Shown: positions 63,715-64,000 of the stretch, in pieces | Layout: each line of letters opens with the position of its first letter | How positions within the stretch are numbered: the stretch's first letter is position 1 | DNA from: Atriophallophorus winterbourni | Lineage: Eukaryota > Platyhelminthes > Trematoda > Plagiorchiida > Microphallidae | DNA: 64,000 nucleotides | Assembly: GCA_013407085.1 (NCBI GenBank) | Contig: JACCGJ010010186.1 | Span: 40,480 to 104,479 of the forward strand | Direction: 5' to 3' | The notes under the pieces: model-generated | Database searches by the model: none | Told to the model about the DNA's origin: nothing | What the model saw: the letters and a program-made list of their open reading frames with translations, nothing else | Made by a program: the position numbers and the translations under genes

Positions 63715-64000
63715 TGACCCTAAACGGACCTGACGACAAGGCTTGTAAAATTTGCAAACTTTTGTCACAGCTTGTATGACCCCATCACGCCAAGTTAAAT
63801 ATTACTTGTGTTCAATTGCTATTCATGCGAACTGTGACAATTATTTATAACCCGAATCAGTGACTTTAATTAATATTGAAAAATTACCCGGAATCTGCTA
63901 TATATGCATCCAATGAAGATTAAAGTAACTAGTGATTTAGCAAGAGACGAAAACTCTGATTTAATAATGGAAAGGCGTATGTTCGCTGCAGAGGCGAAAC
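63715..64000 (+). mobile_element. 5' end of a CR1-A2 element, cut by window edge
   Basis: Plus strand has ACKICKLLSQLV and, after a stop, YYLCSIAIHANCDNYL, a decayed PHD finger. The last 85 bp match 35455-35545 (AAAGTAACTAGTGATTTA, then MFAAEAKH-like start corresponding to MFAVEANIK). ORF1 continues beyond the window. Confidence 0.7.

Noticed and set aside
1..64000. Penelope-like element that could mobilise the retrozymes
   Set aside because: Looked for a Penelope-type RT or GIY-YIG nuclease; none seen. The RTs here are CR1, RTE and gypsy types.
1..64000. CRISPR arrays, bacterial operons, rRNA or tRNA genes
   Set aside because: The regular repeats are 226-242 bp retrozyme monomers, not CRISPR. 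No rRNA or convincing tRNA cloverleaf was noticed by eye; a tRNAscan run would be decisive.

Overview
The window is AT-rich animal nuclear DNA with no prokaryotic gene layout. It is dominated by decayed non-LTR retrotransposons. The best guess for the source is a flatworm, most likely a digenean or blood-fluke-like parasite. This rests on three things: (i) the mix of CR1/Jockey-type and RTE-type elements; (ii) dispersed and tandem ~230 bp repeats carrying minimal hammerhead ribozymes, as known from schistosome satellite DNA and metazoan retrozymes; (iii) a candidate micro-exon gene. The species cannot be read from the sequence.

Layout. 1-18300 is a stack of retroelements: a truncated CR1 (-), a 5'-truncated CR1 (+), one full-length RTE with a 14 bp target-site duplication (4127-7244), a decayed RTE of a second family on (-) (9533-12870), a 3' fragment of it (13840-14085), and its best copy on (+) (14270-18300), which ends in a C2H2 finger. 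18300-35450 has few retroelements and two overlapping layers. The first is a candidate micro-exon gene on the minus strand. It has a TATA box, a signal-peptide exon ending in a strong splice donor at 34848-34899, and a chain of 6-33 bp phase-1 exons running left to about 21944. The second is a set of hammerhead retrozyme repeats, both tandem and dispersed, lying largely in its introns. 35021-35426 is an unidentified protein-like segment with one frameshift.

35455-41600 is a CR1 element on (+), split by insertion of another CR1 on (-) (37051-39367). 41780-45960 holds retrozyme dimers and small CR1 fragments, one with an inverted 5' part. 46000-49250 shows almost nothing recognisable. 49255-64000 is again dense: a CR1 with its reverse-transcriptase core deleted, two long CR1 copies on (-) with PHD-finger ORF1 and endonuclease/RT ORF2, a 391 bp internally deleted derivative of the RTE with its own 14 bp target-site duplication (54636-55026), a Ty3/gypsy gag-protease-RT remnant, and the 5' end of another CR1 running off the right edge.

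How the parts relate. All autonomous-looking elements are broken by stops or frameshifts, so the window records past activity. CR1 and RTE proteins (endonuclease plus reverse transcriptase) drove target-primed insertion. The mini-RTE probably borrowed its parent's machinery. The retrozymes encode no protein and probably depended on a reverse transcriptase in trans, classically a Penelope-like one, and none is seen here. The micro-exon gene is the only strong host-gene candidate. All splice sites were found by eye, and its 3' end is not resolved.
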